Virus record (IMG/VR): IMGVR_UViG_3300043448_000106
Span: 1-36,111 of that record
Strand: one strand, 5' to 3'
Source of the DNA: a virus
DNA: 36,111 bases
Shown: positions 6,244 through 14,160 of the stretch, piece by piece
Layout: each line of letters starts with the position of its first letter
How positions within the stretch are numbered: the first letter of the stretch is position 1
Made by a program: the position numbers and the translations under genes
The notes under the pieces: generated by a model
Databases searched by the model: none
What the model was told of the DNA's origin: nothing
Seen by the model: only the letters and a program-made list of their open reading frames with translations

Positions 6244-6554
6244 GTGAACCAAGCGGGACCGATGCCCGACTTGACCGCATCGAAGCCCTGACGGCCAAAG
6301 TCAAACTTATGGATGACCTTGACGCCATCAACGGGGAGAAGATCGAAGCCCTGACTGCTGAACTGAACACCTGCCGCATGGCGCAGGTTGTGATGGACAA
6401 CACCGTGGCTGAACTTGAAGCCAAGCTGGCGAAGGCGGTGGAGGCGTTGGAGATCATCCGTGATCGCCAGTATTACCGTATGGGACCGGGTATAACTGCA
6501 CAGGTGATCGCCCGCGCCGCCCTCGCAGACATCAAAGGAGAGAGCCATGACTGA
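6240..6554 (+). CDS. Coiled-coil early protein
   Basis: This is a 104-residue protein. Residues 10-75 form a long predicted coiled coil (LDRIEALTAKVKLMDDL, IEALTAELNTCRMAQ, VAELEAKLAKAVEALEII). A short globular end follows (RMGPGITAQVIARAALADI), a segment often seen at the end of phage coiled-coil proteins. No enzymatic motif. Overlaps neighbours at both ends, so it is co-translated. Confidence 0.6.
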   Translation: MSEPSGTDARLDRIEALTAKVKLMDDLDAINGEKIEALTAELNTCRMAQVVMDNTVAELEAKLAKAVEALEIIRDRQYYRMGPGITAQVIARAALADIKGESHD

Positions 6555-6720
6555 CATCCGCGTCTTGAAGGGCGACGGCAAGCGGGCCGAAGACGTGACC
6601 GGGGAACTGGGTGATCGGATCAAGGCGCTGGTCTATGAGTATAGCGGACGCATCCCTCTCGCCGCAGCCGTCGGTGTTCTGCATCTCGTGGCTTACGAAA
6701 TCACAACGGACAGCGACTGA
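6547..6720 (+). CDS. Hypothetical small early protein
   Basis: This is a 57-residue frame starting MTDIRVLKGDGKRAEDV. GGAGAG lies just upstream of the ATG at 6547. The C-terminal half (SGRIPLAAAVGVLHLVAYEI) is a moderately hydrophobic helix. Both ends overlap neighbouring genes, and the TGA overlaps the next ATG by one base (TGATG). Not recognised. Confidence 0.55.
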   Translation: MTDIRVLKGDGKRAEDVTGELGDRIKALVYEYSGRIPLAAAVGVLHLVAYEITTDSD

Positions 6721-6932
6721 TGACCAGATCCGCCAGTGACAGCCCAGCAGCACGCGCCCTGCGAGACGCCGGCTACGTCAAGCTGCCGGGCTGGTGGGTC
6801 ACGCAAGAGCAGTTTGAGCTGATCGAATACATGGCCCACCAGAATAAAGACACCATCGACACCATCAGGGAGAGAGCAAATGCCAACAACCAGCAAGGTT
6901 ATCACGCGCGATATGATGAGGGTCGCCAGTGA
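6720..6932 (+). CDS. Hypothetical small early protein
   Basis: This is a 70-residue frame starting MTRSASDSPAARALRDAGYV. LPGWWVTQEQFELIEYMAHQ suggests a short helix-turn-helix-like arrangement such as seen in small phage accessory proteins. It has no separate strong ribosome binding site and depends on coupling to the preceding stop. Its last 53 bases overlap the next gene in another frame. Confidence 0.5.
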   Translation: MTRSASDSPAARALRDAGYVKLPGWWVTQEQFELIEYMAHQNKDTIDTIRERANANNQQGYHARYDEGRQ

Positions 6933-7191
6933 GAACGGGTGGACAATATCAGAGACGGCGCGACAGTACGACAAGCACAGGTCTAGCATCAGCAAGGCCT
7001 GCGACCGCTTCGGGATCGTGCTGCCAATGCACAATTTCTCGCCCCAGAAGGTCAGCGTGAAGAGCAAGGTGTGGGTCGATTTGATCGACAACGAGAAGCG
7101 GCCGAAGGTCAAGCTGTCCGCGAGCCCGGCCGCCATCAGGCGCGCAATCGACGACATGGAGCGCGAAAAACGCTTGATGGCCAGATCTTGA
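6880..7191 (+). CDS. HTH protein, last gene of the rightward early block
   Basis: This is a 103-residue basic protein. Residues 10-45 (DMMRVASENGWTISETARQY then SSISKACDRFGI) form a clear homeodomain-like helix-turn-helix of the kind used by phage proteins that recognise DNA through a small trihelical domain. The rest is charged and probably disordered until a C-terminal helix (AAIRRAIDDMEREKRLMA). GGGAGAG precedes the ATG at 6880. It may regulate late transcription or assist host takeover; which is not shown by the sequence. Confidence 0.6.
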   Translation: MPTTSKVITRDMMRVASENGWTISETARQYDKHRSSISKACDRFGIVLPMHNFSPQKVSVKSKVWVDLIDNEKRPKVKLSASPAAIRRAIDDMEREKRLMARS

Positions 7192-7207
7192 TTTGATACG
7201 AAAATCT

Positions 7208-7287
7208 GCGAGGGGCGCGCACAGGCTTTGTGTTGGTCAGAAATCAGACTGCGCTACGGCTCATTTCTCAACCATAGCGCCCCTCGC
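7208..7287. terminator. Long inverted repeat at the convergence of early and late transcription
   Basis: A perfect 11-base inverted repeat (GCGAGGGGCGC at 7208-7218; GCGCCCCTCGC at 7277-7287) encloses 58 bases. Those bases hold a second imperfect stem (TTGGTCAGAAAT near 7233 with ATTTCTCAACCA near 7264) and a short CACAG/TTGTG stem near 7219-7232. The whole could fold as a branched structure. It starts 16 bases after the last rightward stop and begins 3 bases after the last leftward stop. A bidirectional terminator is the simplest reading, although there is only a short T run on the minus-strand side. Confidence 0.55.
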
Positions 7288-7289
7288 GA

Positions 7290-7448
7290 TCACTCCCCAC
7301 GCAGTGCAGCCAGAGCCGCGATGTGCGCGTCGATCTTTTCAATGGCGGACGCCTTGATGATCGTCTTGGTCGTCTCGTTCGGCTGCAGGAGAATGTTGTT
7401 CTCCGGCTTGTAATACCGATGGTTGGGGGTGTTTGCCTCGTCGGCCAT
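7290..7448 (-). CDS. Small hypothetical protein, last gene of the late operon
   Basis: This is a 52-residue frame (MADEANTPNHRYYKPENNIL then a helical end KIDAHIAALAALRGE). AGGG lies 7 bases upstream of the ATG at 7448, which is one base after the preceding stop. The N-terminal Asn/Pro/Tyr-rich stretch looks disordered. Likely a minor virion or assembly protein by position; no family recognised. Confidence 0.55.
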   Translation of the reverse strand: MADEANTPNHRYYKPENNILLQPNETTKTIIKASAIEKIDAHIAALAALRGE

Positions 7449-7449
7449 G

Positions 7450-7740
7450 TCAGAACCCTTTCACGCGGAATTTGGCGAAGTCGCCGTCTGCCAGTTTCTT
7501 TCGGACGTACTGCGCGAAGCCCTGCGTGCCGACGGCCTCGCCGCACTCCATAGCCCACTGCTCCGCGATGACGAGCGGGATCCGCCCGGCCAGCCGGAAC
7601 TTGGCATCCCCGTGCGCGCTTGGAGCGTACGATGCAATCTCATGGTTTTCGTCGAGCAGGGCCTGCACGTTCTGGTGCCGGCGGATGATGAGCTTGCCAT
7701 CCTCCTCGATCATGCGCTCGTTGACGTCATACAGCTTCAC
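7450..7740 (-). CDS. Conserved-looking podovirus protein downstream of the capsid gene
   Basis: This is a 96-residue protein starting (GTG) MKLYDVNERMIEEDGKLIIR. The layout of a short acidic strand region, HGDAKFRLAGRIPLVIAEQW, and a basic C-terminal helix (FAQYVRKKLADGDFAKFRV) is one I associate with small proteins just after capsid genes in podoviruses. It may be a head-completion protein. The GTG start overlaps the preceding stop (GTGA). Confidence 0.55.
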   Translation of the reverse strand: MKLYDVNERMIEEDGKLIIRRHQNVQALLDENHEIASYAPSAHGDAKFRLAGRIPLVIAEQWAMECGEAVGTQGFAQYVRKKLADGDFAKFRVKGF

Positions 7741-7919
7741 AGCGCGATCTCCCCACGGCGGCGGCGGGTAGGTGCCGGCGCGGCGACTGGTGCGCTCTCT
7801 ACGGCCTCTGCGAAGCCCTGCGCGATCATGGCGGCGGCCTTCTCGTCCGAGACGTCGATCTCGGCACCCTTGTGGCGCTCCGGCTGCGGCAGGCGGTCTG
7901 TGGTGATGCGAATTTTCAT
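7737..7919 (-). CDS. Small capsid-adjacent protein
   Basis: This is a 60-residue protein starting MKIRITTDRLPQPERHKGAE. EIDVSDEKAAAMIAQGFAEAVE is a pattern common in short proteins following the major capsid gene (KGAEID...A..LI..GFAE). The C-terminus is Pro/Ala/Arg-rich and probably disordered. It may bind the head as a decoration or connector component; that role is inferred from position. GAGGGG precedes the ATG. Confidence 0.55.
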   Translation of the reverse strand: MKIRITTDRLPQPERHKGAEIDVSDEKAAAMIAQGFAEAVESAPVAAPAPTRRRRGEIAL

Positions 7920-7978
7920 GGTGTCCCCTCGGAATAGGTGGGCACCCCCGAAGGGATGCCCGGGTCTTGCGGCGGCGA

Positions 7979-8989
7979 TCAGAGAGCGCCGCTGATGTCG
8001 GCGATGATGCCGTGTGCCTTCTCGCTGTCCACCTGCAGGCCGTATTCCACGGCGATCAGGCGGCGGTCCGAGTGGCCAGTCTTGGCCAGCGGGGTCTGCG
8101 AGACGTTGTTCAGGAAAGCCACGCGAGCGTAGTTCGGGTCCAGAACAAACACGTCACGGCCAGCGACGGTCTCGGAGTTCGCGGTGCGGGTCTCCAAGAA
8201 GCGGGTCGGGACGATCTGCAGGGTGCCGAAGTCCGAGACATAAACGTCGATGGCAGCAACCAGCGACTTCTTGTTGGTCATGTCTTGGTACTTGGTGGCC
8301 GAGCCAGTGAAGGTCGAAGATATCTTCTGCTTCACAGCCGAGCCGCACAGAACGATGGACGGCTCTGCGCCCGAGTCCCAGCACTTGGCGATGACCGACT
8401 TCAGCATGTCTTCGGTCAAAGCGCGAACCGAGCCGTCGGTGGCGGCGGCATTCGGGTAGCCAGCGGTCGTGCCCGACAGGGTCGGGTTCGCGCCGTCAAC
8501 GGTGCCAGTCGAGCGGTCCACGTTGGTACGCAGGAAGGCAGGCAGACCAGCGGTGATGCGGGCCTCGTCAGCGCCGCCAGCGTCGGCAGCGATGTTCGAG
8601 AGCAGCATGACTTCCATGTCGCGCTTCAGTTCCTTCAGCTTGAAGGCAATCTGCTTCGCGATGGTCTGGATGTCGCCAGCGCCGTTGACAGCGTTTGCGG
8701 TGGTCGAAACTTCGACGACCTTGTCCGAGATCTGGGTGTAGTTGCCCAGACGCTTGCCGTTGGTCGGTGCGTCGTTGCCGGGGGCAGCTTCGCCTTCCTT
8801 CACGCGGTTCGCTGCGGGCGAGGCCAGATCGACTTCGGTCCACTCGAAATAGGTGTTCGAGGCGGTCTTACGGCCGATGGCCGACTGGAACGGCACTTCC
8901 ATCGGGGAGATGGAGATAAATGCGTCCTGCAGGTCTTCGCGGATGGTGGTTACGTCGTAAGTCTTTTCGGTATTTGCGTTCACGCCCAT
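7979..8989 (-). CDS. Major capsid protein, SU10/DUF5309-like
   Basis: This 336-residue protein forms the icosahedral shell. The N-terminus (MGVNANTEKTYDVTTIREDL, then FISISPMEVPFQSAIGRKTA) and the central EWTEVDLASPAANRVKEGE, followed by NYTQISDKVVEVSTTANAV, match the SU10 major-capsid family (DUF5309), an HK97-fold group. LKRDMEVMLLSNIA suggests the spine helix, and the C-terminal AVEYGLQVDSEKAHGIIADI closes the fold. Length is usual for the family. It lies just downstream of the scaffold gene, with AAGGA before the ATG. Expected to be among the most abundant virion proteins. Confidence 0.92.
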   Translation of the reverse strand: MGVNANTEKTYDVTTIREDLQDAFISISPMEVPFQSAIGRKTASNTYFEWTEVDLASPAANRVKEGEAAPGNDAPTNGKRLGNYTQISDKVVEVSTTANAVNGAGDIQTIAKQIAFKLKELKRDMEVMLLSNIAADAGGADEARITAGLPAFLRTNVDRSTGTVDGANPTLSGTTAGYPNAAATDGSVRALTEDMLKSVIAKCWDSGAEPSIVLCGSAVKQKISSTFTGSATKYQDMTNKKSLVAAIDVYVSDFGTLQIVPTRFLETRTANSETVAGRDVFVLDPNYARVAFLNNVSQTPLAKTGHSDRRLIAVEYGLQVDSEKAHGIIADISGAL

Positions 8990-9011
8990 GGCTGTGATCC
9001 TTCGATTTGGG

Positions 9012-9995
9012 TTACATCAGGAGAAAACGGGCGACGTCATCGACGGTCCCGCTGCGCTTCATCTGAGCTTTGGCCTTCTCGCCCTTCATTCGCTTGCTCG
9101 CCTGCGGTGCAGCCTTGACGCCGGGCTTGATGACCGGGGTCTTCGGTGCCTGCGATGGCTGCTTTTCGGTGGCCTTGCCCGCCATGATGCGCTTGTACTG
9201 GGCTGCATCGTGCAGGACGCGAAGCATGCGGCTGTCAGAGACTGCGCGCAGTTCGTCAAGATCAAAGCCGTAGACCTCTTGCCCTGCCTTCAGGAGATCC
9301 TGTTTCACCTTGGCCGCCGTTTCGGGCTTGGCGAAGGCTGGGATCATCTGAGCCAGCTTCTGATGCTCTTCGGCAAGCAAGGCCCGGTGGGCCTGTTCTT
9401 GCGCCTTAGCCTGACGGGCCGACATCTCCTGCATGGCCTGCTGGCCTTGCTGGTATGCCGCTGCTTCCTTGTCGTACTTCACGCGTGCTTCAAGGTAGCC
9501 GATAGGGTCTCTGGATAGCAGTTCCTCGCTCGGAGGTTCTGGCGGCCGCATGGGCACTTGTCCCGTCTGCGCCGCCTGTGCGAATTGGGCGATTTGCTGT
9601 CGCTCATTGTTCAGGGCTTCGTAAACCGCCGCGACCTGTTGCTTGATCGTTGCGACTTCCTTCATGCCCTTCTGGATGTAGGCCTGTCCCGCATAGCCCC
9701 GGAGTAGTTCGGCGAGGGGAACCTGCTGGTCGCGGCCGTCCACCTTCACGGTGAAAAGCTGCTCGGCTGGCTCTTCCTCTTCGACGTCCGCGTCGCTTTC
9801 GTCTGCGCCTTCGTCCTCTTCTTCGTCGGCGTAATCCTCTTCAGGTTCCGCCTCGTCAGCCTCGGTCTGGTCTTGTGCGTCGTCCTCGTCGGACTGCTCC
9901 AAATCCTCTGGCTGTTCATCTTCTTGCGGCGGCCCGTCAATCAGGCTGGCCGCCACGGCATCGATGCTTCCGTCAAGTGCAGTCGTGTCATCCAC
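9012..9995 (-). CDS. Scaffolding protein
   Basis: This 327-residue protein is predicted to guide procapsid assembly and then leave the head. It is very acidic in residues 20-75 (long Glu/Asp runs such as DEEEDEGADESD). Then come a short beta segment (LFTVKVDGRDQQVPLAELL), long coiled-coil helices rich in Gln/Ala/Glu (residues about 100-230), and a basic C-terminus (KASKRMKGEK-type Lys/Arg), as in podovirus scaffolds that contact the shell through a positive tail. A GTG at 9995 overlapping the upstream stop was chosen; the frame extends upstream to an ATG at 10043, but that part overlaps the preceding gene. Position between portal and capsid supports the call. Confidence 0.85.
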   Translation of the reverse strand: MDDTTALDGSIDAVAASLIDGPPQEDEQPEDLEQSDEDDAQDQTEADEAEPEEDYADEEEDEGADESDADVEEEEPAEQLFTVKVDGRDQQVPLAELLRGYAGQAYIQKGMKEVATIKQQVAAVYEALNNERQQIAQFAQAAQTGQVPMRPPEPPSEELLSRDPIGYLEARVKYDKEAAAYQQGQQAMQEMSARQAKAQEQAHRALLAEEHQKLAQMIPAFAKPETAAKVKQDLLKAGQEVYGFDLDELRAVSDSRMLRVLHDAAQYKRIMAGKATEKQPSQAPKTPVIKPGVKAAPQASKRMKGEKAKAQMKRSGTVDDVARFLLM

Positions 9996-10239
9996 GGTGC
10001 TGCTTCCTCTTCCCTTCGCGGTGGTCAAGCAACTTCCCGTCAACGATGAACGAGGTCAGTTGGTCCTTGAGCATCCGCAGCGACCGGACCATCCGGTGCG
10101 CCTCCATGAGCTGTTCAGCATCGCACACCTGAGTGGTGAACGCGCTGATCTGTGCATTTTCTAACACATCGAAGGCCTCTTTGAGAAGAGGGTCTTCCAA
10201 GAGGGCCTTCGCTCGGGCGGCTCGCTGCTGAATGTCCAT
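9988..10239 (-). CDS. Small helical protein between portal and scaffold
   Basis: This is an 83-residue protein (MDIQQRAARAKALLEDPLLK, then MEAHRMVRSLRMLKDQLTSFI) made mainly of two amphipathic helices with a basic tail (HREGKRKQHRG). Similar small genes follow the portal in SU10-like phages, as I recall. Its role, perhaps in portal or scaffold assembly, is not established. Its ATG overlaps the portal stop (TGATG) and its stop overlaps the scaffold start. Confidence 0.6.
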   Translation of the reverse strand: MDIQQRAARAKALLEDPLLKEAFDVLENAQISAFTTQVCDAEQLMEAHRMVRSLRMLKDQLTSFIVDGKLLDHREGKRKQHRG

Positions 10240-12539
10240 CAGATCGGCATCCCGTTAGGCATGCCTTGCTGCGGCTGCATTGGTTGTTGCTGCGGCTGCA
10301 TCGTGGCCTGCGTTGCGGCCTGCTGCGCCTTGATCTGCGCCGTGTCGATGGCCATGCCGTACTTGGCCGAGATCTGCGCCATCGCGATCTCCAGATCCTG
10401 CAGCATGCGGTCACGCTCGCGGTCGTCCTGCATCTGAGCCTTCATAAACTCAAGCTGCATGCGCTGCGCGTCGGACTGCAGCTTGGCCTGCGCTTTGATC
10501 TGCTCGGCGGCCACCATAGCCTGAGCCGGATCGCCCTGCGGCCGCTGTTGCTGCTCACCCGGTGCGCCTTGCTGCGGCTGCGCTGGCTGGATCGGCAAGA
10601 AGTAGCGGTCCACGTTGTGGATGCCGTTCAGGGTCAGCATGTCGGCCAGCGTGTTGCGGAACTGCGGTATCCCGGCGAGCGGGTTGGCCGGGCCGTAGGT
10701 GCCGATGGCCTGCAGTTGGATTTGCAGAACCTGACCCAGCATGGCCGTCTTTTGCTCTTCCTTGCCAGTGCCGAGGCCGACGTTGACGGTCGCGTCCAGT
10801 TCGGTGTCCCACACGCGGGGATCCATAGGGACGTAGGTGCCGTTGATCCGCAGCATCTCTGCCTTGGTGCTGTGCTTCGCCATGAGCTTCAGGATTTGCT
10901 GGAACAGGCGACGCATGCCCGTGTAGGCGAGGTTGGCCACCATCACCTCAACCTGCCCAGCAGCGGCGCTCACAGTGGCCGTGACGGCCGCTCTGGTGGT
11001 CGACTGCATGGCGTCGGGATCTAGGCCCATGCTGGCCCGCGTCACGCCCGTCTTCATCTCGACCATCTGATCGATGTACTGCAGCGCGGGCAGGGTCTGG
11101 CCGGCGACGAACGGGACAGCCAGATCGCGCAGCATGCCGGGCTGGTTGACGCGCACGACGGCGCCGATCTCGTTGTTAAGCAGGTCGTCCATTTCGACCT
11201 GACCCTTGACGGCCTCGATGCGCGGGTTGTTCGTCATCATGACGTTGTCCAAGATACCGCGCGTGATAGCCGTCGCTGCGTCCTGATCCTGCTCGATGAT
11301 CTCGACGAGGCTGCGCCCGAAGTAGGTGTGCGGCTCAGGGTCGACGTGCCAGCTCGCGAACGGGTGATCGTCGACGGGCTCATAGGACAGCAGGCGGTTG
11401 GACGTGCCGCCCATGAGGAACTTGTGCAGGACGGGCATGCCGGTGCCGTCGATGTCGATCCGCATGTAGGCCTCAGAGATCGTCACCTTCTTCATGGACG
11501 GATCTTCGGCGTTCTCGTCCTCATCGCGCTGGATGGTGTAGCGGCGGCGCTCCTCTTCTTCCTGATCTCGCATGTCAACGCTGGATCCGCTGTCCAGATC
11601 CATGACCTTTTCTTCATCGATGCCCATCGCGATGACGTCGGCTGCGCGCATCTCAGTGCGGTGGCCGATGATATAGAAGTCTTTGTCCCCGCGAGCGTTG
11701 CGGTCGATGAAGAAGTCTTCCGGCGGCAGCGTGTCGATGCACAGCTTGCCGGCCGGGTTGCGGCGGATCACGCGCACGTCATAAAGCTGCGGCAGCTCTT
11801 CCGGCATCTGCGGGATCATCGACGGGTCAACAGGCTGGCCGGCGGCCTGAGCCTGAGCCGCCATCGCCTGCGCCTGATCGACCTGCTCCTGCATCACGCG
11901 GATGGTCTCTTCGTCTGGCCGCTGCTCGACGCGCACAATCTCAGCCCCGGGCGAGCTTTCGATGGCCTGATACTGCGCCTCGTCCAGATCGGTGAAGTCG
12001 TAGACCTTGGGCGTGTCGTACTCGGCCCAGTATGCCTTGGTGAAGCCGGTTATGTTCACCAGCGCGTCGTGGGTGACGTCGCGCAGGATCTGGTAGCCGT
12101 TGTTCTGGCGGAACTTGGCCGCGGCGTAGATGCTCGCCTGCTCCATGCTGGCCACGTCTTCCGGGCCGCTCGGGATAAACTCGACGGGGCGCTCGGACGT
12201 CATAAACACGCGCTGGATCGACGGCTTCACGGCACGCACAGTGTCGCGGCACTTGGTGGAGACGATGGTGCTGCGGCCCTCTTCCTCGCCGATATCGACC
12301 TCGCCGTTGAAGTACCGCTGCGATTTGATGCGGCGGTCGGCGATCTCGTCGGCGATGAAGGCGACGGCCTCGTCAATGGCCGTGCCGACGATGCTTTCGA
12401 TCTGGTCCTCGTCGAGGGCAGTGAATGCGCCCTCGTCTTCTTCCTCTTCGTCCTCGGCCTCGAAGCCTTCGAGGATCATTCCCATCTCGTCATCGGTCGC
12501 CAGTTCGACGTCGGGGCCGTATTTTTCGCGCTTTGCCAT
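10239..12539 (-). CDS. Portal protein
   Basis: This 766-residue protein forms the dodecameric DNA channel at one vertex of the head. Features typical of P22/SU10-like portals: an acidic N-terminus (residues 24-38), RRIKSQRYFNGE and RSTIVSTKCRDTVRAVKPSI, FRQNNGYQILRDVTHDALVN, and HVDPEPHTYFGRSLVEIIEQ preceding the clip/stem region. A long C-terminal section rich in Gln/Ala/Met (about residues 640-766) is predicted to be helical and would form the barrel crown reaching into the head. Size is at the large end of the portal range, as in SU10 relatives. GGGGAAG precedes the ATG at 12539. Confidence 0.9.
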   Translation of the reverse strand: MAKREKYGPDVELATDDEMGMILEGFEAEDEEEEDEGAFTALDEDQIESIVGTAIDEAVAFIADEIADRRIKSQRYFNGEVDIGEEEGRSTIVSTKCRDTVRAVKPSIQRVFMTSERPVEFIPSGPEDVASMEQASIYAAAKFRQNNGYQILRDVTHDALVNITGFTKAYWAEYDTPKVYDFTDLDEAQYQAIESSPGAEIVRVEQRPDEETIRVMQEQVDQAQAMAAQAQAAGQPVDPSMIPQMPEELPQLYDVRVIRRNPAGKLCIDTLPPEDFFIDRNARGDKDFYIIGHRTEMRAADVIAMGIDEEKVMDLDSGSSVDMRDQEEEERRRYTIQRDEDENAEDPSMKKVTISEAYMRIDIDGTGMPVLHKFLMGGTSNRLLSYEPVDDHPFASWHVDPEPHTYFGRSLVEIIEQDQDAATAITRGILDNVMMTNNPRIEAVKGQVEMDDLLNNEIGAVVRVNQPGMLRDLAVPFVAGQTLPALQYIDQMVEMKTGVTRASMGLDPDAMQSTTRAAVTATVSAAAGQVEVMVANLAYTGMRRLFQQILKLMAKHSTKAEMLRINGTYVPMDPRVWDTELDATVNVGLGTGKEEQKTAMLGQVLQIQLQAIGTYGPANPLAGIPQFRNTLADMLTLNGIHNVDRYFLPIQPAQPQQGAPGEQQQRPQGDPAQAMVAAEQIKAQAKLQSDAQRMQLEFMKAQMQDDRERDRMLQDLEIAMAQISAKYGMAIDTAQIKAQQAATQATMQPQQQPMQPQQGMPNGMPI

Positions 12540-12551
12540 GTGTCTTCCCCG

Positions 12552-14156
12552 TTATCTCTGGTTCTGCTCGTCGCTGGGCTGCGCCACTTGCTGTGCGCCA
12601 GCGCCTGTCATGTAGGCCATAAGAGCCGCCCGCATGCGCTCCTTACCTTGGTCCGATAATGGCCTGCCAGCAATAACCTTCTGGATCAGATCCTCGACCG
12701 CACGCGTTTGCAAAGCACCTGCAGCCACGTTTGCTCCGAGGGCAGTCCCACCAAAAGCACCAGCCCCAGCCATCGCGACGTATGGGTCTCGGGTCAGCGC
12801 CATCAGGGCCGTCCCTACGGTGCCCATACCTGTTCCCATTGAAACCGGGCCGCGCGGCGCGAACTTTCCGACAAACCGCAAGGCGTTATCGATAGTGCCA
12901 CCCGCCGCAATCTGGTTGATGGCGGTCACTTCTTCCGGCGTCCAGCCAATCTCCTGCCCGCGAATGATCTTGCGTGACAAGTCTCGAAACTGGCCGCGCA
13001 CCGCGTTTTCCATCCCGCTCTGGCTAAACTGGCCAGCGTTCACCCTTGCGATTTCAAGCAGGTCCGTCAGCGTCTCGCCCTTCATGGCGCGCTGGTACAT
13101 AGAATTTGCGACCCTGATTTGTGGCGCAAGTTGGCTCGTCTCGTCGTCAAACTCTTTCAAAATCCGACGCAGAATGACGCCCTCGCTTGTGCCGGACGCG
13201 TCTTTGGCGCGAGACGCAATGCCCTGCCGCGTCGCCAGCACTTGCGCCGGGTCGATCATGTTGGACTTCCTGTACAGATCAAGGATGTTCAACACGCCCT
13301 GCACTTTTGTGTAGTCTGGGTCGAGCTTCCCATTCGGCAAAAGAATGCCCTGATCTTTTGCGATGTCTCTGGCGCTCTTCGCGACATCCCCGAAGATTGT
13401 GGACGGGAAAACCATATTGGCCTGCCGCACGTCGTCGTACAGGTCGCCAGCGGCGCTCTTCAATGCCGCCGGGGTCTGCGGACCCTTTGGCAATTTGGTG
13501 GCCAGCCGCTCAATAGTGTTTCCGGCGAGAGACCCACCAAGGCTGCCCACGATCTGCGAGACTACCTCGGCGGTGGCGTTGTCGGGGAATGCCAAAGATG
13601 TCGCGCCAGCCGCCGCACCGCCGCCCGCTGCGGCTGCCGCCTCGGATGCTGCGAACTTGGAAGGGCTGGCCCGGTAGGCATTTCTGACGTCATCAGCAAT
13701 CTGCCGAGCCGCGCTCAGGACTGTTGGGGTTGCCGTGGCCGCCGCTTTTGCTGGCACAGTTGCCGCCGCTCCGAGGGCCATAGGCACCGCCGCGCCAACC
13801 TCCTCTGTCGTGCGGCGGAGAATTTTCTGCCCGCTGGTCTGCGGCGGCACGTCGCTGATAGCGTTTCCGAATGATATTGCCTGAAACAGATCTTTCAGGC
13901 TTTCCGACCCGCCGATTGGGTAGTCGGAGCCAAGGCCAACTTTTGAAAGGCCAGCGTTGACGATGTCTACGGGTGCGCCGATGCCACGCGCCACGCCGAT
14001 ATTGGCTCCTGTGACGCCCTGCTCCAGAAGGCTAGTGGTCGGGACAGGATCGACAGCATTGGCCCTCGCAAGCAGCGCCTGAGCCGCCGCCAGATCTCCC
14101 GCCGCGATGGCGTTATCCACGCCCTGCAGAAGTTGCTCCTTAGTGAAGTCGGCCAC
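12552..14156 (-). CDS. Internal virion (ejection) protein, Gly/Ala-rich
   Basis: This is a 534-residue protein with long Ala/Gly-rich, weakly hydrophobic stretches (about residues 120-220 and 440-480) that could insert into membranes, flanking a helical central part (about 230-420). This composition is typical of podovirus ejection proteins that leave the head before the DNA. The start is a GTG at 14156 with GGAGG 8 bases upstream, 4 bases after the preceding stop. It lies between the transglycosylase-bearing virion protein and the portal. No sequence family recognised, so the role is inferred from composition and position. Confidence 0.65.
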   Translation of the reverse strand: MADFTKEQLLQGVDNAIAAGDLAAAQALLARANAVDPVPTTSLLEQGVTGANIGVARGIGAPVDIVNAGLSKVGLGSDYPIGGSESLKDLFQAISFGNAISDVPPQTSGQKILRRTTEEVGAAVPMALGAAATVPAKAAATATPTVLSAARQIADDVRNAYRASPSKFAASEAAAAAGGGAAAGATSLAFPDNATAEVVSQIVGSLGGSLAGNTIERLATKLPKGPQTPAALKSAAGDLYDDVRQANMVFPSTIFGDVAKSARDIAKDQGILLPNGKLDPDYTKVQGVLNILDLYRKSNMIDPAQVLATRQGIASRAKDASGTSEGVILRRILKEFDDETSQLAPQIRVANSMYQRAMKGETLTDLLEIARVNAGQFSQSGMENAVRGQFRDLSRKIIRGQEIGWTPEEVTAINQIAAGGTIDNALRFVGKFAPRGPVSMGTGMGTVGTALMALTRDPYVAMAGAGAFGGTALGANVAAGALQTRAVEDLIQKVIAGRPLSDQGKERMRAALMAYMTGAGAQQVAQPSDEQNQR

Positions 14157-14160
14157 GCTC

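Noticed and set aside
7967-9118. 383-codon plus-strand frame across the capsid gene
   Set aside because: Antisense shadow of the major capsid protein, with no ribosome binding site or known motif.
11328-12659. 443-codon plus-strand frame inside the portal gene
   Set aside because: It is the reverse complement of the GC-rich portal gene; its protein is Val/Asp/His/Arg-rich without domains, and the portal reading is certain.
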